A stretch of DNA of 28,160 nt from the NCBI RefSeq assembly GCF_910585845.1, contig NZ_CAJUHF010000045.1, forward strand, positions 1 through 28,160. The letters run 5' to 3'. The first letter of the stretch is position 1. Each line of letters begins with the position of its first letter. Source of the stretch: an uncultured Bacteroides sp. (GTDB lineage: Bacteria > Bacteroidota > Bacteroidia > Bacteroidales > Bacteroidaceae). Position numbers and translations under genes: made by a program. Under the pieces are notes generated by a model, which did not search any database, was not told the DNA's origin, and saw only the letters and a program-made list of their open reading frames with translations. Shown piece by piece: positions 12,835 through 19,842 of the stretch.

Positions 12835-14763
12835 ATGAAGAAGAACACGTTTAGTCGTATTATCCTCACTTTTTGCCTGCTTGTCGTTTCAGGCATTTCG
12901 GTGCATGCCTATACCGAACGGAATCTTTTGCAAAAGGCTGCCGGCAGTGAAGAACAACTCAAAGAAATATTAGTGATGAACCAGGCTTGGGTGCCTTATC
13001 CTGCCTATAACGACCGTTCCGCTTGGGATGCCTTGCTGGGTGCCGATAAGGAAACGCTTATCCGTGCCGGAGAGAAACACTTGGACTACGAGTGGAAGGT
13101 AATCCGTGCTACGGACTATCTGGAGTATGAACGCAGCGGTGAACGCAACATCATGCAGAATCCGTATGAAGCCAATCGCAAAGCCATCAATGCCCTGATG
13201 CTTGCCGAACTTGCCGAAGGAAAGGGGCGTTTCGTCGACCAGTTGGCAAACGGAGTGTTTTTCAGTTGCGAGATGACTTCCTGGGTACTTTCCGCCCATT
13301 TGGTGCGCCAGACTACGAAGCGGGCTTTGCCCGACTATCGGGAGCAGGTGATTGACCTCGGTTCCGGCAACTACGGTTCCATGTTGGCGTGGGTGTACTA
13401 TTTCTTTCATGACTCGTTCGACAAACTGGACCTGGTGATTGCCCGACGCCTGCGCCAGACTTTGCAGGAGCGCATTCTCGATCCGTATATGAACAATGAC
13501 CGCGAATGGTGGATGGCATTCCACTGGAAACCGGGAGAGATTATCAACAACTGGAATCCGTGGTGCAACTCGAATGTGTTGCAATGCTATCTTCTGCTGG
13601 AGAACGACCGCGACCGCCTGGCAAAGGCAGTGTGGCGCAGCATGCAGTCGGTCGATAAGTTCATCAACTTTGTGAAAGCCGACGGTGCCTGTGAGGAAGG
13701 TCCTTCCTATTGGGGACATGCTGCGGGAAAGATGTACGATTATCTTCAGATACTTTTTGACGGTACGGGCGGCAAGGTGTCGCTCTTTGAAGAACCGATG
13801 GTGCGTAGGATGGGAGAGTATATCAGCCGTACGTACGTAGGGAATGGCTGGGTAGTGAACTTTGCCGATGCTTCTGCCAAGGGCGGAGGAGACATTCCGC
13901 TGATCTACCGCTACGGTCGTGCCGTGGGCAGTGACGAGATGATGCAATTTGCGGCTTATCTTCTGAATGGTAAACGTCCCTCCATTCCGGTAGGAAATGA
14001 TACGTTCCGCTCCTTGCAGTCTATCCTGTGGAATGGAGAACTGGAAAAGACCGTAGCGGCACATACGGTGCCTGCCTGCACCTGGTATCCTGAAACGGAG
14101 TTTTGCTACCTGACGAATAAGTCCGGTTGGTTCCTGGCAACGAAAGGCGGTTTCAACAATGAGAGCCATAACCACAATGATGTAGGTACTTTCTCCTTGT
14201 ACGTCAATACTGTACCGATGCTGATCGATGCAGGGGTGGGGACATATACACGTCTGACGTTCAGCAAAGAACGTTACACCATCTGGACGATGCAGAGCAA
14301 CTATCATAACCTGCCGATGATCAACGGTGTACCGCAGCGTTACGGGCAGAGGTATAAAGCTACGGATGTTGTCTGCCAGTCGAAAAAGCGTTTCTTCTCG
14401 GCGAACATAGCTACGGCATATCCCGAAGAGGCTGAAGTGAACCGTTGGGTGCGGGCATATTCGTTGGGCAAAAAGCAGCTGACCATCACTGATGAGTTCT
14501 CTTTGAAGTCGGCGAAAGCGCCTAACCAGGTCAATTTCCTTGCTTGGGGAAAGGTGGATATCTCCGTTCCCGGAAAGGTGACTATCGAAGTACAGGGACA
14601 GAAGGTGACGTTGGAGTATCCCCGCGAGTTTACGGCAGGGATCGAAACAGTGGAATTGCCGGATACGCGCCTGTCCAATGTCTGGGGACCTGAGATCTAT
14701 CGCATTACGCTGAAGGATAAGGAGGCACGTTTGACGGGTAAGTATAAGTTCGTTATCAAATAA
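12835..14763 (+). CDS. Heparinase II/III family secreted protein
   Basis: A 642-residue exported protein: signal peptide (MKKNTFSRIILTFCLLVVSGISVHA), an alpha/alpha toroid (about 60-370; NNWNPWCNSNVLQCYLLLE, DGACEEGPSYWGHAAGKMYDYLQ), then the beta-sandwich heparinase II/III domain (about 400-560) with the signature ESHNHNDVGTFSLYVN (His445, His447, Asp449) and LIDAGVGTYT. Relatives are polysaccharide lyases cutting heparin/heparan-, alginate- or chondroitin-type uronic acid chains in the periplasm. I cannot assign a PL subfamily. The start at 12835 gives a clean signal peptide; the in-frame Met at 12748 lies inside the repeat leader. No SusC/D genes adjoin. Confidence 0.88.
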   Translation: MKKNTFSRIILTFCLLVVSGISVHAYTERNLLQKAAGSEEQLKEILVMNQAWVPYPAYNDRSAWDALLGADKETLIRAGEKHLDYEWKVIRATDYLEYERSGERNIMQNPYEANRKAINALMLAELAEGKGRFVDQLANGVFFSCEMTSWVLSAHLVRQTTKRALPDYREQVIDLGSGNYGSMLAWVYYFFHDSFDKLDLVIARRLRQTLQERILDPYMNNDREWWMAFHWKPGEIINNWNPWCNSNVLQCYLLLENDRDRLAKAVWRSMQSVDKFINFVKADGACEEGPSYWGHAAGKMYDYLQILFDGTGGKVSLFEEPMVRRMGEYISRTYVGNGWVVNFADASAKGGGDIPLIYRYGRAVGSDEMMQFAAYLLNGKRPSIPVGNDTFRSLQSILWNGELEKTVAAHTVPACTWYPETEFCYLTNKSGWFLATKGGFNNESHNHNDVGTFSLYVNTVPMLIDAGVGTYTRLTFSKERYTIWTMQSNYHNLPMINGVPQRYGQRYKATDVVCQSKKRFFSANIATAYPEEAEVNRWVRAYSLGKKQLTITDEFSLKSAKAPNQVNFLAWGKVDISVPGKVTIEVQGQKVTLEYPREFTAGIETVELPDTRLSNVWGPEIYRITLKDKEARLTGKYKFVIK

Positions 14764-14769
14764 ATAGTC

Positions 14770-14777
14770 TATATTTG
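14770..14777 (+). promoter_or_regulatory. -7 box of the yccF-like gene
   Basis: TATATTTG lies 7 nt after the heparinase stop and 27 nt before the ATG at 14805. Confidence 0.45.
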
Positions 14778-14804
14778 CGTTTCAGAATTTTAAAACGTGA
14801 AACT

Positions 14805-15179
14805 ATGGGTTGTTTAATGAACTTTTTGTGGCTGATATTTGGGGGTATTTTCACTGCCGTGGAGTATCTTGTGTCCAGTCTGTTGATGATGATTACTATC
14901 ATCGGCATTCCGTTCGGCATACAGACGCTGAAACTTGCCATGCTTGCGTTGTGGCCTTTCGGAAAGACGGTGCGGAGCGGCGAACGTTCCGGCGGATGCT
15001 TGTATGTGTTGATGAATGTGTTGTGGATATTTCTGGGAGGCATCTGGATTTGTCTTTCGCACTTGGGTTTTGGCATTCTCTTGTGTATCACCATCGTTGG
15101 GATTCCTTTCGGTTTGCAGCATTTTAAGCTGGCGGCGTTGGCATTGACTCCTTTTGGGAAGGATATTGTTCCGGATTGA
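14805..15179 (+). CDS. YccF domain inner-membrane protein
   Basis: A 124-residue integral membrane protein made of two similar halves, each ending in an almost identical motif: ITIIGIPFGIQTLKLAMLALWPFGK and ITIVGIPFGLQHFKLAALALTPFGK. This is the duplicated YccF/DUF307 signature. Hydrophobic segments lie at about 5-35 and 65-105. Function is unknown; family members are predicted inner-membrane proteins. It has its own -7 box at 14770. The start at 14805 (MGCLMNFLWL) begins at the conserved N-terminus; an upstream Met at 14775 overlaps the promoter. Confidence 0.9.
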   Translation: MGCLMNFLWLIFGGIFTAVEYLVSSLLMMITIIGIPFGIQTLKLAMLALWPFGKTVRSGERSGGCLYVLMNVLWIFLGGIWICLSHLGFGILLCITIVGIPFGLQHFKLAALALTPFGKDIVPD

Positions 15180-15207
15180 GTTCTGACACACTGTCTAAGA
15201 AAAAGAA

Positions 15208-15240
15208 AAGGGCGAAGAACTTTTGCTGCTCTCCGCCCTT
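15208..15240. terminator. Bidirectional terminator between convergent genes
   Basis: AAGGGCGAAGA and TCTCCGCCCTT (one mismatch) form a stem between the yccF-like gene and the opposing 46-aa gene. The minus strand continues into a T-rich run (complement of AAAAGAAAA), and the plus strand into ATTCATTCTATTT. Confidence 0.65.
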
Positions 15241-15264
15241 ATTCATTCTATTTAAAGGTGTTGT

Positions 15265-15405
15265 TTACATGGTAATGTTGGCTTGCTTGGCAAGCAGTTT
15301 CTGAAGTTTGCCATTCAAAGCCTGGCACATTGTACCGTTGCCCATTGCCTGATAGCGTTTAATACGGTACTGTAACATAAAAATTTCATTTGCATTCTTT
15401 TTCAT
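15265..15405 (-). CDS. Small basic 46-residue conserved-looking protein
   Basis: The frame encodes MKKNANEIFMLQYRIKRYQA followed by MGNGTMCQALNGKLQKLLAK and QANITM. It is basic, probably helical, and has no signal peptide or membrane segment. Support as a gene: an upstream TATCTTTG box at 15480-15487, a leader of about 70 nt, an ATG in good context, and a hairpin terminator just past the stop. I have a vague memory of similar tiny Bacteroides hypotheticals, but no function. The surrounding non-coding bases look different in composition, which also favours a real gene. Confidence 0.65.
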   Translation of the reverse strand: MKKNANEIFMLQYRIKRYQAMGNGTMCQALNGKLQKLLAKQANITM

Positions 15406-15479
15406 AATCGTCTTTGTTTAGTGCCTTCCGCGTTTCGGAAAGCGGGTTTTACATCTTTTTCTTTATCTTATTAACGCTG

Positions 15480-15487
15480 CAAAGATA
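15480..15487 (-). promoter_or_regulatory. -7 box of the 46-aa gene
   Basis: TATCTTTG on the minus strand. The leader between it and 15405 includes a small stem, CCGC-GTTTCGGAAA-GCGG (complement of 15427-15445). Confidence 0.5.
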
Positions 15488-15595
15488 GGAATTGTTCGCG
15501 AAATATATGTTCTATAACATAAAAATATGCGTTTTTCTTCCAATTTCCTCTTAAAAAGCATGTTTTTGTCACCTGCATATTACAAATATATTGCA

Positions 15596-15603
15596 TACCT
15601 TTG
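15596..15603 (+). promoter_or_regulatory. -7 box of the LytTR regulator gene
   Basis: TACCTTTG fits the consensus. The leader runs for 140 nt or more and contains two repeat sets (15660-15730 and 15762-15820). Confidence 0.45.
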
Positions 15604-15659
15604 TCTTATCTTATAGAATAGGCACGGGCTTTCATTCGCAGAGAGTTTAATTGAGCGGA

Positions 15660-15735
15660 GAGTTGAGAGTGGAGAGTTAATGAAGTAATACTCTTGATAA
15701 AGTAATACTCCTGATAAAGTAATACTCCTGTAAAT
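15660..15735. repeat. Array G: 17-bp tandem repeats (three copies) and GGAGAGTT repeats
   Basis: AAAGTAATACTCCTGAT-like units occur three times with an exact 17-bp period (about 15685-15733). They are preceded by two copies of GGAGAGTT 14 bp apart. The array lies in the likely leader of the LytTR gene. Confidence 0.8.
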
Positions 15736-15761
15736 GAAGCCGTGTAGAATATGGACAATTG

Positions 15762-15820
15762 TAAACAGATGACTGTGATGATAAGTAAACAGAAGACTGC
15801 GATGATAAATAAACTGCTGA
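15762..15820. repeat. Array G2: 24-bp direct repeat at the LytTR gene start
   Basis: TAAACAGATGACTGTGATGA (15762) and TAAACAGAAGACTGCGATGA (15786) are 24 bp apart, and a partial third copy TAAACTGCTGATG begins at 15810. If translated, it gives an 8-residue repeat (KQMTVMIS, KQKTAMIN), so the repeat may be leader DNA rather than coding sequence. Confidence 0.75.
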
Positions 15821-16806
15821 TGTTTTTTCGTAGCCCTTATCCGGCATTGATGGAACGGTGGAAGATCGTGTTGGTTCCTCCTTTCATTATATTCATTATT
15901 CTTTGGATGTTGCAGCCCTTCGGCATCTCGCTGATTGGGAAGCATAAGTTTTGGATTCTGCTGGGTTATGGGGTGGTGTCCTCGATGGCGTTAGGGGTAT
16001 TTGTATATCTGCTTCCGGTGCTGTTTCCCCGATATTATGATGAGCGGCGTTGGACGTTTGGGAAGGAACTGCTGGGGACATTGGGAGCCTGCCTGTTGAT
16101 TTCGGTCGGCAATTGGGGGTATAAGGCATGGTGGTTAGGAAGCGGTTTTCTGGGAGGAAGGGATCTTCTTGTCAGTATGGTCTGGACGGGGATTCTGGCG
16201 CCTTTTCCTATCGTTTTTTTCTTGATGTGGAATCGTAATCTTCTGTTGGCGCGCAATTTGAGGGAGGCTATGGAGATGAATGTGGCTCTTTCGCAGAAAG
16301 CGGGTTTGTGGAAGGAGAGGGGAGAGGCGGAAGCCGGAACGTCGGAAACGGGAGAAGAGGAGGCAGAAGTGTTGGAAACTGGGGAGGCAGACAAAGGAAA
16401 TGCCGCTTGTCCGATGACGGAGAAGAAGCCTGTCCGTCTCCTGCTCTTTTCCGGTGGGACGAAGGAGAGGTTGGAGATGCGTGCCGATGGGCTGTTGTAT
16501 GTGGAGGCGGAAGGGAACTATGTGCGCATTGCTTATCGGGACGGGAATAACGTCCGGCAACGGTTACTGCGTGCCACGATGAAGCAGGCGGAAGAGACGG
16601 TGGCGGATTGTCCCTTCATAGTCCGTTGCCACAGGGCGTTTCTGGTGAATGTGAATGCGGTGGTGAAGGTAGATGGAAATTCGCAGGGGTACCGTTTGCT
16701 GCTGGAAGGTTGCAAGGAGGAGGTGCCGGTGTCGAGGGCTTATGCCAAAGGAGTGAAAAGCCGTATAGAAGAGAGAGGGACGGAATGCATCGAAAGATGC
16801 CGGTAG
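15820..16806 (+). CDS. Membrane-bound LytTR DNA-binding regulator
   Basis: The protein has four predicted membrane helices (about residues 12-160 of this start: LVPPFIIFIILWMLQPFG, FWILLGYGVVSSMALGVFVYLLPVL, LLGTLGACLLISVGNW, LVSMVWTGILAPFPIVFFL), an acidic low-complexity linker, and a C-terminal LytTR domain (about 220-320) with LLYVEAEGNYVRIAYRD and FIVRCHRAFLVNVNAVVKVDGNSQGYRLLLEG. It lacks a receiver domain, so it probably senses something through the membrane part and binds DNA itself. Starts at 15751, 15769, 15778, 15802 and 15820 are all in frame; I prefer 15820 because the upstream codons are a 24-bp repeat. The likely target is the downstream receptor gene, by position only. Confidence 0.82.
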   Translation: MFFRSPYPALMERWKIVLVPPFIIFIILWMLQPFGISLIGKHKFWILLGYGVVSSMALGVFVYLLPVLFPRYYDERRWTFGKELLGTLGACLLISVGNWGYKAWWLGSGFLGGRDLLVSMVWTGILAPFPIVFFLMWNRNLLLARNLREAMEMNVALSQKAGLWKERGEAEAGTSETGEEEAEVLETGEADKGNAACPMTEKKPVRLLLFSGGTKERLEMRADGLLYVEAEGNYVRIAYRDGNNVRQRLLRATMKQAEETVADCPFIVRCHRAFLVNVNAVVKVDGNSQGYRLLLEGCKEEVPVSRAYAKGVKSRIEERGTECIERCR

Positions 16807-16880
16807 AAAGGATGTCAAAGAGGTGGACGGAAGAGGTGCCAAAGGAGAACAGAAGGGGTGTCAAAGAGAGGTAGAAGCAT
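16807..16880. repeat. Array M: TGTCAAAG units, 22-24-bp period
   Basis: TGTCAAAG, TGCCAAAG and TGTCAAAG start at 16813, 16837 and 16859, in purine-rich units directly after the LytTR stop codon. Confidence 0.6.
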
Positions 16881-16909
16881 GAAGAGGGGCACGCCGGAGG
16901 GGTAGTCAT

Positions 16910-16968
16910 TCGTCACAAGAAAGGGATAGGAACAGCTGTTCGTCACAAGAGGGTGTGCTGTTTGTCAC
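16910..16968. repeat. Array J: GTCAC repeats before the terminator
   Basis: TCGTCACAAGA occurs at 16910 and 16940, and TTTGTCACAT at 16961, so the GTCAC cores sit at 16912, 16942 and 16964. A related GTCCC at 16984 lies in the terminator loop. Confidence 0.55.
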
Positions 16969-17000
16969 ATATCCGGGCTGTCTGTCCCGGATATTTTTTT
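16969..17000 (+). terminator. Intrinsic terminator after the LytTR gene
   Basis: ATATCCGGG (16969-16977) pairs with CCCGGATAT (16986-16994), followed by a T-run to 17000. It isolates the LytTR gene from the receptor gene. Confidence 0.8.
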
Positions 17001-17017
17001 GCCATAAGATCTTGCGC

Positions 17018-17025
17018 TATGTTTG
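17018..17025 (+). promoter_or_regulatory. -7 box of the TonB-dependent receptor gene
   Basis: TATGTTTG lies 16 nt after TTTG (16998-17001). An in-frame ATG at 17023 overlaps the box, so translation must begin later, at 17056. Confidence 0.5.
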
Positions 17026-17055
17026 CCGATGCAAATCGTAAAGAACATAGAGATA

Positions 17056-19106
17056 ATGAAGAGATGGATCTTACTTTTAAGTATGTGTGTGCCGCTGGCT
17101 GGGCATCGGATAGGGGCACAGACGACGATACCGCAGCCTGCGGCACCGCAATCATCAGCCCAGCAAAAGGAACTGGCCTCACAAACTACGGCAGCGGACA
17201 CCGTCCTGCTGCAACTATTCCATGACAGCATCGGCTTGGCGGAAGTAGTGGTCAAGGGGAAGCGGACGCCGGTGGCAAACAGCCGTTGGAGCGACATGCA
17301 TCCGGTGGAACTGGTGACGGTGGGAGGGGCGAACGGAGACTTGTACCGTGCCCTGCAAACGTTACCTAGTACGCAGGTGCAGGGCGAAAGCGGACGCTTG
17401 CTGGTGCGTGGCAGAAGCAGTAGCGAGACGCAGACCTACATGGACGGCATGCACGTCCTGAACCCTTACACGTCGACGGGGATCAACTCGCCTGCGCGTG
17501 GACGCTATTCTACGTTCATGTTCAGCGGGGTCAGTCTGGAGTCGGGTGGTGCTCCTTTGGAGTATGGGCAGGCGCTTTCGGCGGTGTTGCCTTTGGAGAC
17601 GAAGGACAGGAGTCCGGTGAACAAACTGGGTGTCAACGCCTCTACGGTAGGTTTTGGCGGGGGAGGAACGCGGGCTTTTGGCAGAGGGTCGCTCTCGGTG
17701 AATCTGGATTATCAAGATCTCTGCGTGTACGACCGCATCTATTCGGGGCGGACGGACTTTAAGGATCCCTATCGTCTGCTGACTGTCTCGACGCAGTTCC
17801 GCTATCATCCGGACGAGGCGACGCTCTTCAAGATTTATTTCGGTTATGACCGTACGGACTTCTCCAATTATGAGGGGGAGATGCATGCTGATGACGCAGT
17901 ACAGGCTTTCTCTGCCAACAAAGAGCAAACGCAGGCACGTCGCCTGTTTGGTTTGGGCGAGGACAATATCTACGTCAACGCCACCTTCCGCAAGTCCGTT
18001 TCGGGCGGATGGAACTGGTTTGCCGGAGCGGCATACGGCTTCACGGAGCAGAAGATACGCGGCGTATCGCTTTCCGGTGACGTATGGATGGAGCGCCGGC
18101 AAGAGCTTCACCTCAAGGTGAAAGCCTGCAAGCGGCTGGCTTCGACGTTCCGTCTGGACATGGGGCTGGAAAACTTCGTCCGTTGCTACGCGAACCGTTA
18201 TCAGATGCCGGACGCGGGTGCGCCGGGCGTCCGCCGGAGGATGAATCCCACTGTCGGTGCCGCCTTCGTCTCCGCCACCTGCTATCCAGTGGAGCAGCTG
18301 AAGACGGAACTCTCTTTCCGCACGGAATACACCTCGCTGAACCGACAGGCGACCTTCTCTCCCCGCTTCTCTGTCAATTATTATCTGGGGGATGTCGTGT
18401 TCTCTGCCACGGCGGGACGGTGGACACAGTTGCCTACGGACAGGCTGCTGGTTCAGGACGGGAGACTGAGGTCGGAGTCGTGCGTGCAGTATAACTTGGG
18501 CGTGCAGCTTGGGGGGAGGAGCGTTTCTGCAAGGCGGAGGCGTATTATAAGAGGTATGACCGTCTGGCGTGGATAGGCCAGGGGACGATGGAGTGGGCGG
18601 AGTGGTTGTCGTCCGACGGATATGGGTATAGCAAAGGTATTGACTTGTTCTACGATGACTGTGCGCTGGTGCGGAATTTGGAATATCGGCTTTCTTATAC
18701 TTACAACCTCTCCAAGCGGAAGTATCAGGATTATCCGGAGCTGACGGTTCCACAGTATGCCACCCGGCATAATGCGTCCGTGGTGCTGAAATATTCCCTT
18801 CCCCGCCTCCGTACGGTTGTCGGGCTGACGGAGCGTTTCAGCAGCGGACGGCCTTATCATAATCCCGCTTTGCCGGGACTGATGAACGATGAGACGAAGC
18901 CCTACAACAGTCTCGACCTGGGGCTGACCTTCCTGCCGAGCAAGAAAGTCATCCTGCATGCCTCCGCCACGAACATCCTTTGTCGGAAGAACGAATTCGG
19001 GAAGGTGGAAGGCATACCCATACGTGCCTCCAGCGACCATTTCTTCTACATCGGCGCCTTTATTACGATAGGCAAGAAGGCGGCATACGACGTGTCCAAT
19101 TTCTGA
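17056..19106 (+). pseudogene. TonB-dependent receptor split by a frameshift
   Basis: The signal peptide (MKRWILLLSMCVPLAGHRIGAQ) is followed by a plug domain (LAEVVVKGKRTPVANSRWS, LPSTQVQGESGRLLVRGRSSSETQTYMDGMHV) and beta-barrel strands. The first frame ends at 18576 after a meaningless arginine-rich tail. The adjacent frame continues the barrel: ERFCKAEAYYKRYDRLAWIG, then KPYNSLDLGLTFLPSKKVIL, and the terminal strand FYIGAFITIGKKAAYDVSNF at 19106. The break is at a G6 run (18511-18516); one extra G would restore an approximately 683-residue protein. This could be a pseudogene, an assembly error or slipped-strand variation. No SusD partner is present; the N-terminal carboxypeptidase-like domain common in SusC proteins is also absent. 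Substrate is unknown. Confidence 0.85.
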
Positions 19107-19126
19107 ACCGATATGCCTCCATTGAA

Positions 19127-19220
19127 AACATGTTTATGTCTCATGAGAAGACATCTTGATGTTTTAAGCAGTGACATGCGGATGTCTTAAGCAGTAACAT
19201 CTATACCCCTTTTTAATAAC
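19127..19220. repeat. Array H: four 23-bp units with RACAT-N4-ATGT cores
   Basis: Units of about 23 bp begin with AACAT/GACAT: AACATGTTTATGTCTCATGA, GACATCTTGATGTTTTAAGC, GACATGCGGATGTCTTAAGC, AACATCTATACCCC. Three contain the palindrome ACAT-N4-ATGT, and the middle two share TTAAGCAGT. The first unit also includes TCTCATGAGA, the ideal palindrome of array C. It lies between the receptor gene and the DUF2141 gene; a TAACTTTAAT box follows it. Confidence 0.75.
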
Positions 19221-19247
19221 TTTAATAACCCAATTTTAAAAACAACA

Positions 19248-19667
19248 ATGAACATGAGAACATCTATCCTCATTTTTGCTTTCGCTTTGGCATTTTCCGC
19301 TCAAAGCCTGTCAGCCCAACATCTGACTCTCGAAGTGCACGGTATCGAAAAAGTAGCCGGAAAACTCTACGTTGCCATCTACGATTCCCCGTCGACGTTC
19401 ATGAAGAAACCCCTTGCCGGATTCGTGGTCGAAGTGAAAGATACCGTGCTTTCCATCCCCTGCAAAGGTCTTCCCGCAGGCACCTACGCCCTCTCCCTCT
19501 ATCAGGACGAGAACGAGAACGGACACCTCGACACTGCCGCCTTTGGTATCCCCGTCGAGAAGTACGGCTTCAGTAACGACGCTACCGGCATCATGGGCCC
19601 CCCGTCCTACGAGAAATGCAGTTTTACCTTCTCTGCCGACACCATTTTAGTGGTCCATTTGCATTGA
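19248..19667 (+). CDS. DUF2141 secreted protein
   Basis: A 139-residue exported protein: signal peptide (MRTSILIFAFALAFSAQSLSAQ), then the DUF2141 domain LTLEVHGIEKVAGKLYVAIYDS, AGTYALSLYQDENENGHLDT, FGIPVEKYGFSNDATG, which is a small beta-sandwich. Bacteroidetes often place DUF2141 genes beside TonB-dependent receptors and LytTR regulators, as here. Function is unknown; a periplasmic or surface accessory role with the receptor is an inference. The start could be the Met at 19254. Codons are strongly C-ending compared with genes to the left. Confidence 0.88.
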   Translation: MNMRTSILIFAFALAFSAQSLSAQHLTLEVHGIEKVAGKLYVAIYDSPSTFMKKPLAGFVVEVKDTVLSIPCKGLPAGTYALSLYQDENENGHLDTAAFGIPVEKYGFSNDATGIMGPPSYEKCSFTFSADTILVVHLH

Positions 19668-19692
19668 TTTCCCGGATAATTCCCTAACTTTG
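19664..19692 (+). promoter_or_regulatory. Promoter of the transglutaminase-like gene
   Basis: TAACTTTG (19685-19692) lies 18 nt after TTG (19664-19666), which overlaps the DUF2141 stop. It gives a leader of about 145 nt. Confidence 0.6.
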
Positions 19693-19697
19693 CGTCT

Positions 19698-19750
19698 CAC
19701 ACTTTATTATATATCATAGCGGTTTACACCTTATTATATATAATAGTACT
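19698..19750. repeat. Array I: 27-bp repeat, two copies
   Basis: CACACTTTATTATATATCATA and a variant, ACACCTTATTATATATAATA, are about 27 bp apart, just downstream of the -7 box in the transglutaminase leader. Confidence 0.65.
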
Positions 19751-19762
19751 ATAATAGCTATA

Positions 19763-19801
19763 GTAGTTGAAGCAGCCGAACCGACCGGTTCCTTCAGCTA
19801 C
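19763..19801 (+). promoter_or_regulatory. Strong bulged hairpin in the transglutaminase leader
   Basis: GTAGTTGAAG (19763-19772) pairs with CTTCAGCTAC (19792-19801), and GAACCG with CGGTTC inside it, leaving a 5-nt bulge and a 2-nt loop. There is no T-run, so it is a leader structure rather than a terminator. Confidence 0.55.
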
Positions 19802-19842
19802 TGTATCTATTGCTCTCGAAACTTAAATAATAGACATACATT

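Noticed and set aside
12970..14307. 445-codon minus-strand ORF antisense to the heparinase-like gene
   Set aside because: Shadow of a well-supported gene with a signal peptide and the HNHND motif.
17362..18753. 463-codon minus-strand ORF across the receptor gene
   Set aside because: The plus strand carries plug and barrel motifs in both frames on either side of the frameshift. The antisense frame is arginine- and proline-rich noise.
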